Positions 7,228-15,945 of a DNA stretch of 37,405 nucleotides are shown here, one piece after another; position 1 is the first letter of the stretch, and each line of letters opens with the position of its first letter. Origin of the DNA: Acidimicrobiaceae bacterium (GTDB lineage Bacteria > Actinomycetota > Acidimicrobiia > Acidimicrobiales > RAAP-2); the NCBI GenBank assembly GCA_003133405.1, contig PKXH01000093.1, positions 69,111 through 106,515 on the forward strand, read 5' to 3'. A model generated the notes under the pieces. The model was given only the letters and a program-made list of their open reading frames with translations, was not told where the DNA came from and searched no databases. A program made the position numbers and the translations under genes.

Positions 7228-10200
7228 ATGACCAAGAACCTCTACGACCCCATTTTCGAACACGACGCCTGCGGCGTGGGCCTCGTCGCGGACCTGACCG
7301 GCCTACCGACCAACGCCACGGTCCTAGACGCGTTGACCATTCTCGAGAATCTCGAGCATCGAGGAGCCACTGGTTCGGACGTGGACTCCGGCGACGGGGC
7401 CGGCATCCTCATCCAGATGCCTGATGCCTTCATTCGCGCGATCTTTGGCCCAGCGGTGCCGGCGAGCGGCGACTACGGCGTGGCGAACTGGATGATTCCT
7501 TCTGGGCTCGACGTCGAGAGTGCTCGAAGAACGATGGATGAGGTCTTCGCAAGCGTCGGACTCTCGGCCGCGGGCTGGCGCGACGTTCCCGTGAATTCGT
7601 CTCTCCTCGGGCCCACGTCTCGAGCCTCGGAACCTCTCTTCGTCCAACAGCTGATCGTGCGATCAGCGGACGGCGGTGCGGGCGATCTCGAGCGGGCGTT
7701 GTACTGTGCACGAAAAGTCTTGGAGCACTCACTCGACATTTACGCGTCGTCGTGCTCGTCCAAAGTGCTCATCTATAAGGGCATGCTGTCATCGCCCCAG
7801 TTGCGTGGCTACTTCAGCGATCTGGGCGACGAAGGGTTGAAGTCCGCGATTGCCATCGTGCACAGCCGTTTCTCGACCAACGTCTTGCCTCGATGGGACC
7901 TCGCACAACCCTTTCGCTACATCGCCCACAACGGAGAGATCAACACCATCCGTGGAAATCGGAATTGGATGACCGCGCGAGAGACCACCATCGAGAGCGA
8001 AGCACTGCCTCTTCCCGTACGCAGTCTCACGCCCATCATCACCGCGAACATGAGCGACTCGGCCAGTTTCGACGAAGTCGTGGAACTTTTAGTGCACTCT
8101 GGACGCTCTCTGCCCCACGCGATTTTGATGATGATTCCCGAGGCGTGGGAACGATCCAGCGCGATGGGTCCGGATCGTCGAGCCTTCTATCGCTATCACG
8201 CGGGCCTCATGGAGCCCTGGGATGGCCCGGCGTCGGTCACGTTTTGTGACGGGAACATCGCCGGCGCGGTACTCGATCGTAACGGTCTGCGACCGGCTCG
8301 TTACTGGGTCACCAAAGATCGCCGGGTCATTCTCGCGAGCGAAGTCGGCGTCTTACCCATTGAGCCGTCCAACATCGAGCGCAAGGGTCGCCTCCAGCCC
8401 GGGCGAGTCTTTTTAGTTGACGTCGAACAGGGCCGCATCATTGAAGATGACGAACTCAAGACGACCTTGGCCGCCCAGGCGCCGTACGCCGAGTGGCTCG
8501 AGCGACATCAGATCTCACTCGATGCGATTGAGACGCCCGCGATGCTCACGCCCGAACACGCCTCGATCGTCCGCCAACAAAAGAGCTTCGGCTACAGCGA
8601 AGAGGATTTGCGCCTGATCATTCGTCACATGGCCCAAGTGGGGGAAGAGCCCATTGGCTCGATGGGCTCCGACACGCGTTTGCCGGTCCTTTCTACGATG
8701 CCCCGTTCGATCTTCGACTACTTCACGCAACTCTTCGCTCAGGTGACAAATCCGCCACTGGACGCGATTCGTGAAGAGCTCGTGACCTCGACGCGCGTCG
8801 TCATCGGCGGAGAGGAGAACCTCCTTCGAGAGAGCGAGGAGCACTGTCACCAGATCGTGCTGGCCTCGCCGGTATTGAGTGTGCACGAACTTGTCAAAAT
8901 TCGCTACATCGACGAGCAGCCCGGCGTGGAGGGCTTTCGCACGGCGGCCATCGACGGGCTCTTCGCCGCCCAGGGAACCCTCAGCGCCGCTGAGCGCCTC
9001 GCCCACGCCCTCAAAGAGGTGGAGGAACAAGTAGTCGCGCAGGTACGCGCGGGCGCCAACATCGTGATCCTGAGCGATCGCGGCACGTCCCCGTCGCACG
9101 CGGCGATCCCGAGCCTGTTGCTCGCCTCGGCGGTGCACCATCGGCTCGTCACCGAGCATCTGCGCACGAACGCGGCACTCATCATTGAAGCGGGGGACGT
9201 TCGTGAAGTGCACCACGTGGCCCTGCTACTGGGCTTTGGGGCCTCCGCGGTCTGCCCCTATCTCGCCTACGAATCGATCGACGCGCTGATGGAACAGGGC
9301 GAGTTGAACGAGTTGACCGCCTTTGAGGCCCGTTACCAGTACGGCAAGACGCTGAATAAGGGCGTGGTGAAGGTCATGTCCAAGATGGGCGTCAGTACGG
9401 TCGCCAGTTACGTGGGTTCGCAGCTCTTCGAACCGGTCGGGCTCTCCGACGACGTGCTGGGTCGATACTTTCCAGGTTTTCATTCCCGCCTCGGGGGCGC
9501 CACCCTCGAACACCTGGCCCGCGACGTTCTGCGATGGCACGCCGGTGCGTTTACTCCCGAGCCGGGTGAACGAGTGGAGATTACCAATCACGGTGAATAT
9601 CAGTGGCGCCGCGACGGCGAACTGCACCTCTTCAATCCCCGCACGGTCCAAAAACTTCAACACGCCACGCGTTTGAAACGCTTCGACCTCTTTAAGGAGT
9701 ACACCACCCTGGTCGACGAACAGAGCAGTGGCAAGTTGACGCTGCGATCCCTGCTCTCCTTGGTGCCCAGTCCAACGCCCCTGGCGCTCGACGAAGTCGA
9801 AAGTGTGGCCTCCATCGTGAAACGCTTTAGTAGCGGCGCGATGTCCTACGGTTCGATCTCCGAAGAGGCCCACACCACCTTGGCGGTGGCGATGAATCGC
9901 CTCGGTGCAAAATCCAACACCGGCGAAGGGGGGGAGGACGAGGAACGATTCGACACGTCCGATCCGCGAAAGAACACCCGCTCGGCGATCAAACAAGTCG
10001 CGTCGGGACGCTTCGGCGTCACCAGCCGGTACCTCGTCAACGCCGACGATCTCCAAATCAAGATCGCCCAGGGCGCCAAACCCGGTGAGGGCGGACAGTT
10101 GCCGGGATCGAAGGTCTATTCCTGGATCGCGAAGACTCGCCATTCGACCACCGGCGTCGGACTCATCTCACCGCCCCCACACCACGACATCTACTCGATC

Positions 10201-11676
10201 GAGGATCTCAAACAGCTCATCTACGACTTGAAGTGCGCGAACGACGAAGCGCGCGTGCACGTCAAGCTCGTCAGTGAGCAAGGCGTCGGCACGATCGCCG
10301 CGGGTGTGGTGAAGGCCCACGCTGACGTCATCTTGATCTCGGGGCACGACGGGGGAACTGGCGCGGCGCCGCTGACCTCGCTCAAGCACGCGGGCACGCC
10401 CTGGGAGCTGGGACTTGCCGAGACGCACCAGACCCTAGCGGCGAACGGCTTGCGCAGCCGCGTGGTCCTACAGACCGACGGGCAGCTGAAGACCGGTCGT
10501 GACGTCATTATCGCGGCCCTATTGGGGGCCGAAGAGTTCGGCTTCGCCACGGCGCCGCTCGTCGTGTCGGGATGCGTGATGATGCGCGTATGTCACCTCG
10601 ACACGTGTCCGGTAGGGATTGCGACGCAAAATCCCAAGTTGCGGGAGCGTTTCACGGGCAAGCCCGAGTTCGTCGAGAATTTCTTTGAGTTCATCGCGCA
10701 GGAAGTACGCGAGTATCTGGCCCTACTCGGCGCGCGCACTCTCGACGAATTGATCGGCGACGTGTCGAAGTTAGCCGTGTCACCGCTGAACGATCCCACG
10801 AACGATCTTGACCTGAGTGCATTGTTGGTGATGGTCGAGCCCGATCAGCGTCACCAGGGGCTCAAGCAGGACCACGGGCTCGACAGTGCACTCGACTGGG
10901 ACTTTCTCAGCGAAGCGGTGCAGGCCGCGACGAAGGGCACGCCGTTTCGCTACACCACGGCAGTTCGCAACGTGAATCGCGCCGTGGGCACTTTGACCGG
11001 GAGCGCGATTACTCGAGCGCTGGGCGCACGAACGCTCAGTGACGACCACGTCCAAATTGACTTGCGGGGTTCCGCGGGTCAAAGCCTGGGCGCGTTCATC
11101 CCGGCTGGGGTGACCCTGCGACTGAGCGGCGACGCGAACGACTATGCCGGTAAGGGCCTCTCGGGCGGGCGAATCGTCATTCGTCCCGATGATGGTGCCA
11201 CCTTCGCCAGCGACGAGAACATCATCGCGGGCAACGTGATCGGCTATGGCGCGACGGGCGGCGAGATCTTCATCAGCGGCGTCGTGGGCGAACGGTGCGC
11301 GGTGCGCAATTCGGGCGCCACCATCGTGGTAGAGGGAGCGGGCGATCACGCCGGCGAGTACATGACCGGCGGCGTGGTCGTCATACTCGGCAACGTCGGA
11401 CGAAATCTGGTCGCGGGGATGTCGGGCGGCACACTCTACCTTTACGACCCCGACCATCGCGTGCACGACCACTTGAGCGCCGGTGTCTACGAGATTGAAC
11501 TCTTGGAGAGCGACGACGACGAACATCTACGATCGTTACTCGAACGATTCCGTGACGAAACCGGTTCGAAGAAAGCCGCCCGGATTCTCAGAGAGTGGCG
11601 AAGTGAGCGGATGAACTTCGTGAAGATCGAGTCTTCGGAGTACCAACGAATTCGAGACGAGGCCAAGGGTGGGTAA
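7228..11676 (+). CDS. gltB: Glutamate synthase (GOGAT) large subunit
   Basis: GltB transfers the amide nitrogen of glutamine to 2-oxoglutarate, making two glutamates. I chose ATG 7228 because it leaves a 14-residue propeptide before Cys15 in HDACGVG, the N-terminal nucleophile of the glutaminase domain; the in-frame ATG at 7123 would add 35 unlikely residues that overlap the thiO start. The 1,482-residue order is canonical: type II glutaminase (15 to about 400), central domain, FMN-binding synthase domain starting near SSGAMSYGSIS (about 867), the 3Fe-4S cysteines in CVMMRVCHLDTCPVG (about 1115-1126) and the C-terminal GXGXG beta-helix (about 1270-1410). It overlaps gltD by eight bases, so the two subunits are coupled. 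Confidence 0.98.
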   Translation: MTKNLYDPIFEHDACGVGLVADLTGLPTNATVLDALTILENLEHRGATGSDVDSGDGAGILIQMPDAFIRAIFGPAVPASGDYGVANWMIPSGLDVESARRTMDEVFASVGLSAAGWRDVPVNSSLLGPTSRASEPLFVQQLIVRSADGGAGDLERALYCARKVLEHSLDIYASSCSSKVLIYKGMLSSPQLRGYFSDLGDEGLKSAIAIVHSRFSTNVLPRWDLAQPFRYIAHNGEINTIRGNRNWMTARETTIESEALPLPVRSLTPIITANMSDSASFDEVVELLVHSGRSLPHAILMMIPEAWERSSAMGPDRRAFYRYHAGLMEPWDGPASVTFCDGNIAGAVLDRNGLRPARYWVTKDRRVILASEVGVLPIEPSNIERKGRLQPGRVFLVDVEQGRIIEDDELKTTLAAQAPYAEWLERHQISLDAIETPAMLTPEHASIVRQQKSFGYSEEDLRLIIRHMAQVGEEPIGSMGSDTRLPVLSTMPRSIFDYFTQLFAQVTNPPLDAIREELVTSTRVVIGGEENLLRESEEHCHQIVLASPVLSVHELVKIRYIDEQPGVEGFRTAAIDGLFAAQGTLSAAERLAHALKEVEEQVVAQVRAGANIVILSDRGTSPSHAAIPSLLLASAVHHRLVTEHLRTNAALIIEAGDVREVHHVALLLGFGASAVCPYLAYESIDALMEQGELNELTAFEARYQYGKTLNKGVVKVMSKMGVSTVASYVGSQLFEPVGLSDDVLGRYFPGFHSRLGGATLEHLARDVLRWHAGAFTPEPGERVEITNHGEYQWRRDGELHLFNPRTVQKLQHATRLKRFDLFKEYTTLVDEQSSGKLTLRSLLSLVPSPTPLALDEVESVASIVKRFSSGAMSYGSISEEAHTTLAVAMNRLGAKSNTGEGGEDEERFDTSDPRKNTRSAIKQVASGRFGVTSRYLVNADDLQIKIAQGAKPGEGGQLPGSKVYSWIAKTRHSTTGVGLISPPPHHDIYSIEDLKQLIYDLKCANDEARVHVKLVSEQGVGTIAAGVVKAHADVILISGHDGGTGAAPLTSLKHAGTPWELGLAETHQTLAANGLRSRVVLQTDGQLKTGRDVIIAALLGAEEFGFATAPLVVSGCVMMRVCHLDTCPVGIATQNPKLRERFTGKPEFVENFFEFIAQEVREYLALLGARTLDELIGDVSKLAVSPLNDPTNDLDLSALLVMVEPDQRHQGLKQDHGLDSALDWDFLSEAVQAATKGTPFRYTTAVRNVNRAVGTLTGSAITRALGARTLSDDHVQIDLRGSAGQSLGAFIPAGVTLRLSGDANDYAGKGLSGGRIVIRPDDGATFASDENIIAGNVIGYGATGGEIFISGVVGERCAVRNSGATIVVEGAGDHAGEYMTGGVVVILGNVGRNLVAGMSGGTLYLYDPDHRVHDHLSAGVYEIELLESDDDEHLRSLLERFRDETGSKKAARILREWRSERMNFVKIESSEYQRIRDEAKGG

Positions 11677-13099
11677 GGTCACCGGCTTCCTCGAGTATTC
11701 CCGAAAGGGCCCGAACTATCGACCCGTGAGCGTTCGCTTGCGTGACTGGCACGAGGTCTATCAGCCCCAGAGCGACGAGGAGATCGCCCAGCAGGGCGCG
11801 CGTTGCATGGACTGCGGGATTCCCTTTTGCATGCAGGGATGTCCCCTCGGGAATCGAATACCGGAGTTCAATGACCGTGTTCATCATTTTCAATGGGCGG
11901 TCGCGGCGGAGCAACTCTTTGATACGAACAACTTTCCCGAGTTCACCGGGCGACTCTGTCCCGCGCCGTGTGAGTCCGCGTGCGTCTTGGGGATCGGGAG
12001 CGATCCCGTGACGATCGAACGCCTCGAGTACGAGGTCGCCGAGCACGCCTTCACGAACGGTCTCCCCGTCTCGAGCCCCACGCCCACTGAGAGCGGGCGG
12101 CGCGTGGCCGTGGTCGGCTCTGGGCCGGCTGGTCTCGCGGCCGCGGCGCAGTTGCGAAGCGTCGGCCACGCGGTCAGCGTCTTTGAACGTAGCGACGCTA
12201 TCGGGGGACTGCTGCGCTATGGCATTCCCGAGTTCAAGATGGAGAAAGCGGTGCTGGATCGACGCCTGGAGGTCATGCGCGACGCCGGCATCGAATTTTT
12301 CACGAGCGCGACGGTAGGACGTAGCGGCACTCCCCTCGCCACGCTGCAACGTGAGTACGACGCGGTACTGCTCGCCGTGGGCGCCACGCGCCCCCGCTTG
12401 ATTCCGGTGCCCGGCGCCGATCTCGAAGGCGTCTATCCCGCTATGACGTACCTCGAAGCGTCCAATCGCTCCGTAAACGACGGTGTCGCGCCGACCATCA
12501 GCGCGCAGGGCCAACGCGTGATCATTCTCGGGGGAGGCGACACGGGCGCCGACTGTTTGGGCACGGTGCATCGTCAAGGCGCCGCGTCGGTGACCCAGAT
12601 CGAGATCTTGGACCGTCCGCCCTTGGAACGCCCGTCAGAGGAACCTTGGCCCACCATGGCACGTATCTTCAAAACGTCGCCGGCACACGACGAGGGCGGC
12701 GAGCGCCGCTTCTCAACAGAGACCTTGGAGTTTGGCGGAGCTGGGCGGGTCGATTCCATCGTCTTACGGGATCACCTCACGAAGGAGACCGTGTCGTTTC
12801 CCGCTGATCTGGTCTTGATCGCGGCGGGCTTCTTAGGTCCGGAGCTCGACGACCTCGAACTGAGCGGCGAGGGATTCCTCACCTCACGAGCCACCCTCGC
12901 GGTGACCAGCGACTGGCGCGTTCGCGCGGCCACCGGGACGAGCCCCGTCTTTGCCTGCGGTGACGCGGTGCGCGGCCAGAGCCTGATTGTCTGGGCCATC
13001 GCCGAGGGCCGCAGCGCTGCGGCGTCAATTGATGGGTACTTCAACGGCCGCGAGAGCCCCCTTTGGGCGCCCGTCGAGCCCTACGCCCTCTCGTGGTAA
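11669..13099 (+). CDS. gltD: Glutamate synthase small subunit
   Basis: GltD carries electrons from NADPH through FAD and two 4Fe-4S clusters to GltB. The 476-residue protein shows both N-terminal cysteine groups, CMDCGIPFCMQGCP (from about 46) and LCPAPCESACVLG (from about 96), then the FAD-binding VAVVGSGPAGLAAAAQL (about 145) and the NADPH-binding VIILGGGDTGADCLG (about 285). The C-terminal FACGDAVRGQSLIVWAI is the FAD-closing motif. The length is normal for the family. The GTG at 11669 lies inside the end of gltB, giving the typical coupled gltBD operon. Confidence 0.98.
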   Translation: MGKVTGFLEYSRKGPNYRPVSVRLRDWHEVYQPQSDEEIAQQGARCMDCGIPFCMQGCPLGNRIPEFNDRVHHFQWAVAAEQLFDTNNFPEFTGRLCPAPCESACVLGIGSDPVTIERLEYEVAEHAFTNGLPVSSPTPTESGRRVAVVGSGPAGLAAAAQLRSVGHAVSVFERSDAIGGLLRYGIPEFKMEKAVLDRRLEVMRDAGIEFFTSATVGRSGTPLATLQREYDAVLLAVGATRPRLIPVPGADLEGVYPAMTYLEASNRSVNDGVAPTISAQGQRVIILGGGDTGADCLGTVHRQGAASVTQIEILDRPPLERPSEEPWPTMARIFKTSPAHDEGGERRFSTETLEFGGAGRVDSIVLRDHLTKETVSFPADLVLIAAGFLGPELDDLELSGEGFLTSRATLAVTSDWRVRAATGTSPVFACGDAVRGQSLIVWAIAEGRSAAASIDGYFNGRESPLWAPVEPYALSW

Positions 13100-13122
13100 C
13101 CACCAGCGGTATCGAGGTTTTG

Positions 13123-13128
13123 TAGCAT
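13123..13128 (+). promoter_or_regulatory. Possible -10 box of the acyl-CoA synthetase gene
   Basis: TAGCAT lies 27 bases before the ATG at 13156, which has a strong Shine-Dalgarno (GAGGGGGA, 13146-13153). This would give a leader of about 20 bases and a start independent of gltBD. No -35 is evident. Confidence 0.35.
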
Positions 13129-13155
13129 CGTGCCAACGAGGTTTCGAGGGGGACC

Positions 13156-14772
13156 ATGAAGAGCACGATGCAAGACGCGCCACTGCTGATCAGTGGCATT
13201 ATGCGCCACGGCGAGTTCGTTTACGCGGATAAGCGAGTCTTCACCGTGACACCCGACGGAGTCGAAGAAGCGACCTTCTTCCAGATCTCGAAACGGGCCG
13301 AGCAGTTGGCCGCCGCGCTGGCGAAACTTGGTGTGCGTTCGGGCGATCGCGTGGGGTCCTTCATGTGGAACAACCAGGCGCACATGGAGGCGTACCTCGC
13401 GGTACCCAGCATGGGCGCGGTGCTGCACACCTTGAATATTCGCCTCTTTCCCGAACAACTGGCGTACATCATCAATCACGCCGGGGACGAGATCATCATC
13501 GTGGACGCCTCGCTCGTGCCCTCCCTCGCCAAGGTGCGAGATCAGATACCTCTCGTCAAGACCATCATCGTGCACGGCGAAGAGACGAGCGGCGTGCTGG
13601 GTGAGACGCTGGACTACGAGACACTCGTGAGCGCGGAACGGCCCGGTTACGAGTGGCCGATGATGGACGAGCGCGACGCGGCGATCATGTGCTACACCTC
13701 GGGCACGACGGGCAATCCCAAGGGGGTCGTCTACTCCCACCGTTCGACGTGGCTGCACTCGATGGCCCAAACGGCCGCGAATTCGGTGGGCCTGTGCGAG
13801 AAGGACCGGTGCTTACTCATCGTGCCGATGTTCCACGTGAACGCGTGGGGGACCGTCTTCACTTCGTTCTTCGCCGGCGTCGAGCTGATCATGCCCCAGA
13901 TGTACCTCCAAGGTGCACCGTTGATCAAGATGGTGCGCGAACTACGCCCGACGATCTCACTGGGCGTGCCCACGGTCTGGAACGACGTACTGCGTGTGGC
14001 CGAGACCACGCCCGATACCGACTTCTCGAGCCTGCGCGCGATACTGATTGGCGGCTCCACGGTCCCACGGATCATGATCGAGACCTTTCGAGACGTGTAC
14101 GGCATCGACGTGATCCAAGGTTGGGGCATGACCGAAACCAGTCCCCTCGCGGCCGTGTCAAATCCTCCGGCGGGCACGCCGCCCGAACTCGAGATCGAGT
14201 ACCGAGTGAAGGCGGGGCGTGTGGTGGCGGGCGTGGAACTGCGCCTGACGGCCGACGACGGCACGGTACTGCCGCGAGACGGCAAGACCATTGGCGAATT
14301 CGAGATTCGCGGACCCTGGATCACCGCCTCGTACTTTGGTGTCGACGATCCCGACAAGTTTCGAGACGGGTGGCTGCGAACCGGGGACATCGGCACCCTC
14401 GACGGCGAAGGGTACATGATCGTGACCGATCGGTCCAAGGACGTGATCAAGTCCGGGGGCGAATGGATTAGCTCGGTCGAACTCGAAGTGACCGTCATGG
14501 CGCACCCGGCGGTCTTTGAGGCGGCGGTGATCGCGGTACCCGACGACAAATGGGAAGAGCGACCGCTGTGCTGTGTCGTGTTGCAGCCGGGCGTCGAGGC
14601 GAGTGCTGAAGAACTGAAGGAGTTTCTCGCCGAGCGGGTCGCCAAGTGGTGGCTGCCTGAAAGGTGGAGCTTTATCGAGAGCGTGCCCAAAACCAGCGTG
14701 GGCAAATTCGACAAGAAGGTCCTGCGCGCACAGTACGCCGAAGGCGCACTCGAGGTGGTGGTCGTCGACTAG
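13156..14772 (+). CDS. Fatty acid-CoA ligase (AMP-dependent synthetase, FadD-like)
   Basis: This 538-residue ANL-superfamily enzyme activates a carboxylic acid with ATP and transfers it to CoA. Motifs in order are the phosphate loop CYTSGTTGNPKGVVYSHRS (about 177), GWGMTETSPLA (about 322), the hinge region GWLRTGDIGTLDGEGYMIVTDRSKDVIKSGG (written here as one domain; about 400-435) and the C-terminal catalytic lysine region PKTSVGKFDKK (about 510). Length and motifs match medium/long-chain acyl-CoA synthetases; the chain-length preference cannot be read. A strong Shine-Dalgarno supports ATG 13156. The gene is followed, with one base shared, by a 65-residue coiled-coil gene and probably forms an operon with it. 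Confidence 0.92.
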   Translation: MKSTMQDAPLLISGIMRHGEFVYADKRVFTVTPDGVEEATFFQISKRAEQLAAALAKLGVRSGDRVGSFMWNNQAHMEAYLAVPSMGAVLHTLNIRLFPEQLAYIINHAGDEIIIVDASLVPSLAKVRDQIPLVKTIIVHGEETSGVLGETLDYETLVSAERPGYEWPMMDERDAAIMCYTSGTTGNPKGVVYSHRSTWLHSMAQTAANSVGLCEKDRCLLIVPMFHVNAWGTVFTSFFAGVELIMPQMYLQGAPLIKMVRELRPTISLGVPTVWNDVLRVAETTPDTDFSSLRAILIGGSTVPRIMIETFRDVYGIDVIQGWGMTETSPLAAVSNPPAGTPPELEIEYRVKAGRVVAGVELRLTADDGTVLPRDGKTIGEFEIRGPWITASYFGVDDPDKFRDGWLRTGDIGTLDGEGYMIVTDRSKDVIKSGGEWISSVELEVTVMAHPAVFEAAVIAVPDDKWEERPLCCVVLQPGVEASAEELKEFLAERVAKWWLPERWSFIESVPKTSVGKFDKKVLRAQYAEGALEVVVVD

Positions 14773-14969
14773 TGGAGTCCCTGGACGATCTCGCCGACGA
14801 GGTCGCGGCACTCGAGAAGCGGGTCGCGGAAGCCATTTTTGAGACGGTGCGCGCACAGTTGCGCAGCGACGAGGCCGAGGGCGCCATGGAGTTGGAGCGA
14901 CAACTCTCGCGGGTTCGGCGCAGCCTCCAAAAGGCCGAGCACCTTCTTCGGCGGAGCGAAGACGACTAG
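14772..14969 (+). CDS. Small coiled-coil hypothetical protein (65 residues)
   Basis: The frame starts at GTG 14772, sharing one base with the stop of the acyl-CoA synthetase (TAGTG). The product is almost entirely helical and charged, with heptad-like leucines and valines (LDDLADEVAALEKRVAEAIF, then MELERQLSRVRRSL), suggesting a short dimeric coiled coil. It has no cysteine, no membrane segment and no signal. Overlap with the upstream gene and sustained, non-random helix periodicity support it as real, although it has no recognisable family. Its stop codon shares the palindrome CTAG with the stop of the convergent LOG-family gene. Confidence 0.65.
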   Translation: MESLDDLADEVAALEKRVAEAIFETVRAQLRSDEAEGAMELERQLSRVRRSLQKAEHLLRRSEDD

Positions 14970-15943
14970 TTCGGCCAGTTGTTCACTTCGTTAATAACCA
15001 GACGCAGGCTGACGAAGTTTCGTCCGTCGAAACTGAACGAGAGCGTCTGGTCGTCATCGAGTCGGTAGCCCAAGCCCTCGTCAAACATCGGCACGGTGGC
15101 TTTGAGATCCGCGAGTTGATCAGGCGTGGGTGGACGATGGAGGCTGAGCTGACCGCGTTCACCTTCGATGGCGAAGTTTCGGTAGTTCGAATAGAAGTGT
15201 TCAATCTCATCAATGGTCTCGGTCACCGAGGTCGCGAGTTGCACCAAACACATGTCCTTCGTTCCGACGTAGTCGTTGCTCACGACGGCTTCATCGATGA
15301 AACTCATCCACTGTTTCCAAAAAGACCCGTCCGGCATGTCGAGCAACACGACCGGCGCGGGAGTGGTCTTGCCCGTGTCGAGGAGCGTCAAGACCTCGAA
15401 GAGTTCGTCCATGGTCCCCAGTCCTCCGGGCAAGATCACGAAGGCATTGGACGGCCGAGTCAGAGCGACCTTGCGGGTGAAGAAGTACCTCATGGTCACC
15501 AGCATCGTGGAGACGTCGATGAAGGCGTTGGCGTCCTGTTCGAAAGGGAGTTCGATGTTCACCCCGAGGGTGTGCTCCTTGCCCGCCCCTTTCGCGGATG
15601 CCTCCATGATGCCTGGTCCGGCGCCCGAAACGGTGATCCAGCCACGCTCGGTCATGGCACGTGTGAACTCGACGGTCATCTCGTAGAGCGCGCTGCCCGG
15701 TTTCGTTCGGGCCGAGCCGAACACGGTCAACTTGGGGCGATCGCGCCATTTGTCAAAGAGCGTGAACGCTTCTAGAAGTTCATCGATCGCTCGCACGGCG
15801 ACGCGAAGGTCCTTGGTGTGAGCGTCGGACTCGGCCACCATGACCACACGTTCGAGCAACTCGCGCAGAAGCTCGCGGCGCTCCGGCGACATCGCCGTGT
15901 CAGCAGCAATGTCATCGAGGAGCGATTCGATGATTGAGATCAT
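14966..15943 (-). CDS. LOG family (TIGR00730-type) Rossmann-fold protein
   Basis: The core of this 325-residue protein is the LOG/lysine-decarboxylase-like fold: VFGSART (74-80), SGAGPGIMEA (106-115), TRK at 156-158 and the family signature PGGLGTMDE (172-180). Proteins with this signature are cytokinin riboside 5'-monophosphate phosphoribohydrolases or related nucleotide 5'-monophosphate nucleosidases. Typical short LOG proteins have 180-250 residues; this one has about 70 extra N-terminal helical residues and a longer C-terminal tail, as in the larger bacterial subgroup, so the exact nucleotide substrate is uncertain. It starts two bases after the fbiC stop and is probably co-transcribed with fbiC. 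Confidence 0.87.
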   Translation of the reverse strand: MISIIESLLDDIAADTAMSPERRELLRELLERVVMVAESDAHTKDLRVAVRAIDELLEAFTLFDKWRDRPKLTVFGSARTKPGSALYEMTVEFTRAMTERGWITVSGAGPGIMEASAKGAGKEHTLGVNIELPFEQDANAFIDVSTMLVTMRYFFTRKVALTRPSNAFVILPGGLGTMDELFEVLTLLDTGKTTPAPVVLLDMPDGSFWKQWMSFIDEAVVSNDYVGTKDMCLVQLATSVTETIDEIEHFYSNYRNFAIEGERGQLSLHRPPTPDQLADLKATVPMFDEGLGYRLDDDQTLSFSFDGRNFVSLRLVINEVNNWPN

Positions 15944-15945
15944 CT

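Noticed and set aside
9226..10143. Long open frame of about 305 codons antisense to gltB
   Set aside because: It lies wholly inside gltB, whose conserved synthase domain is certain. Its translation is a codon-bias shadow without recognisable motifs or a ribosome site.
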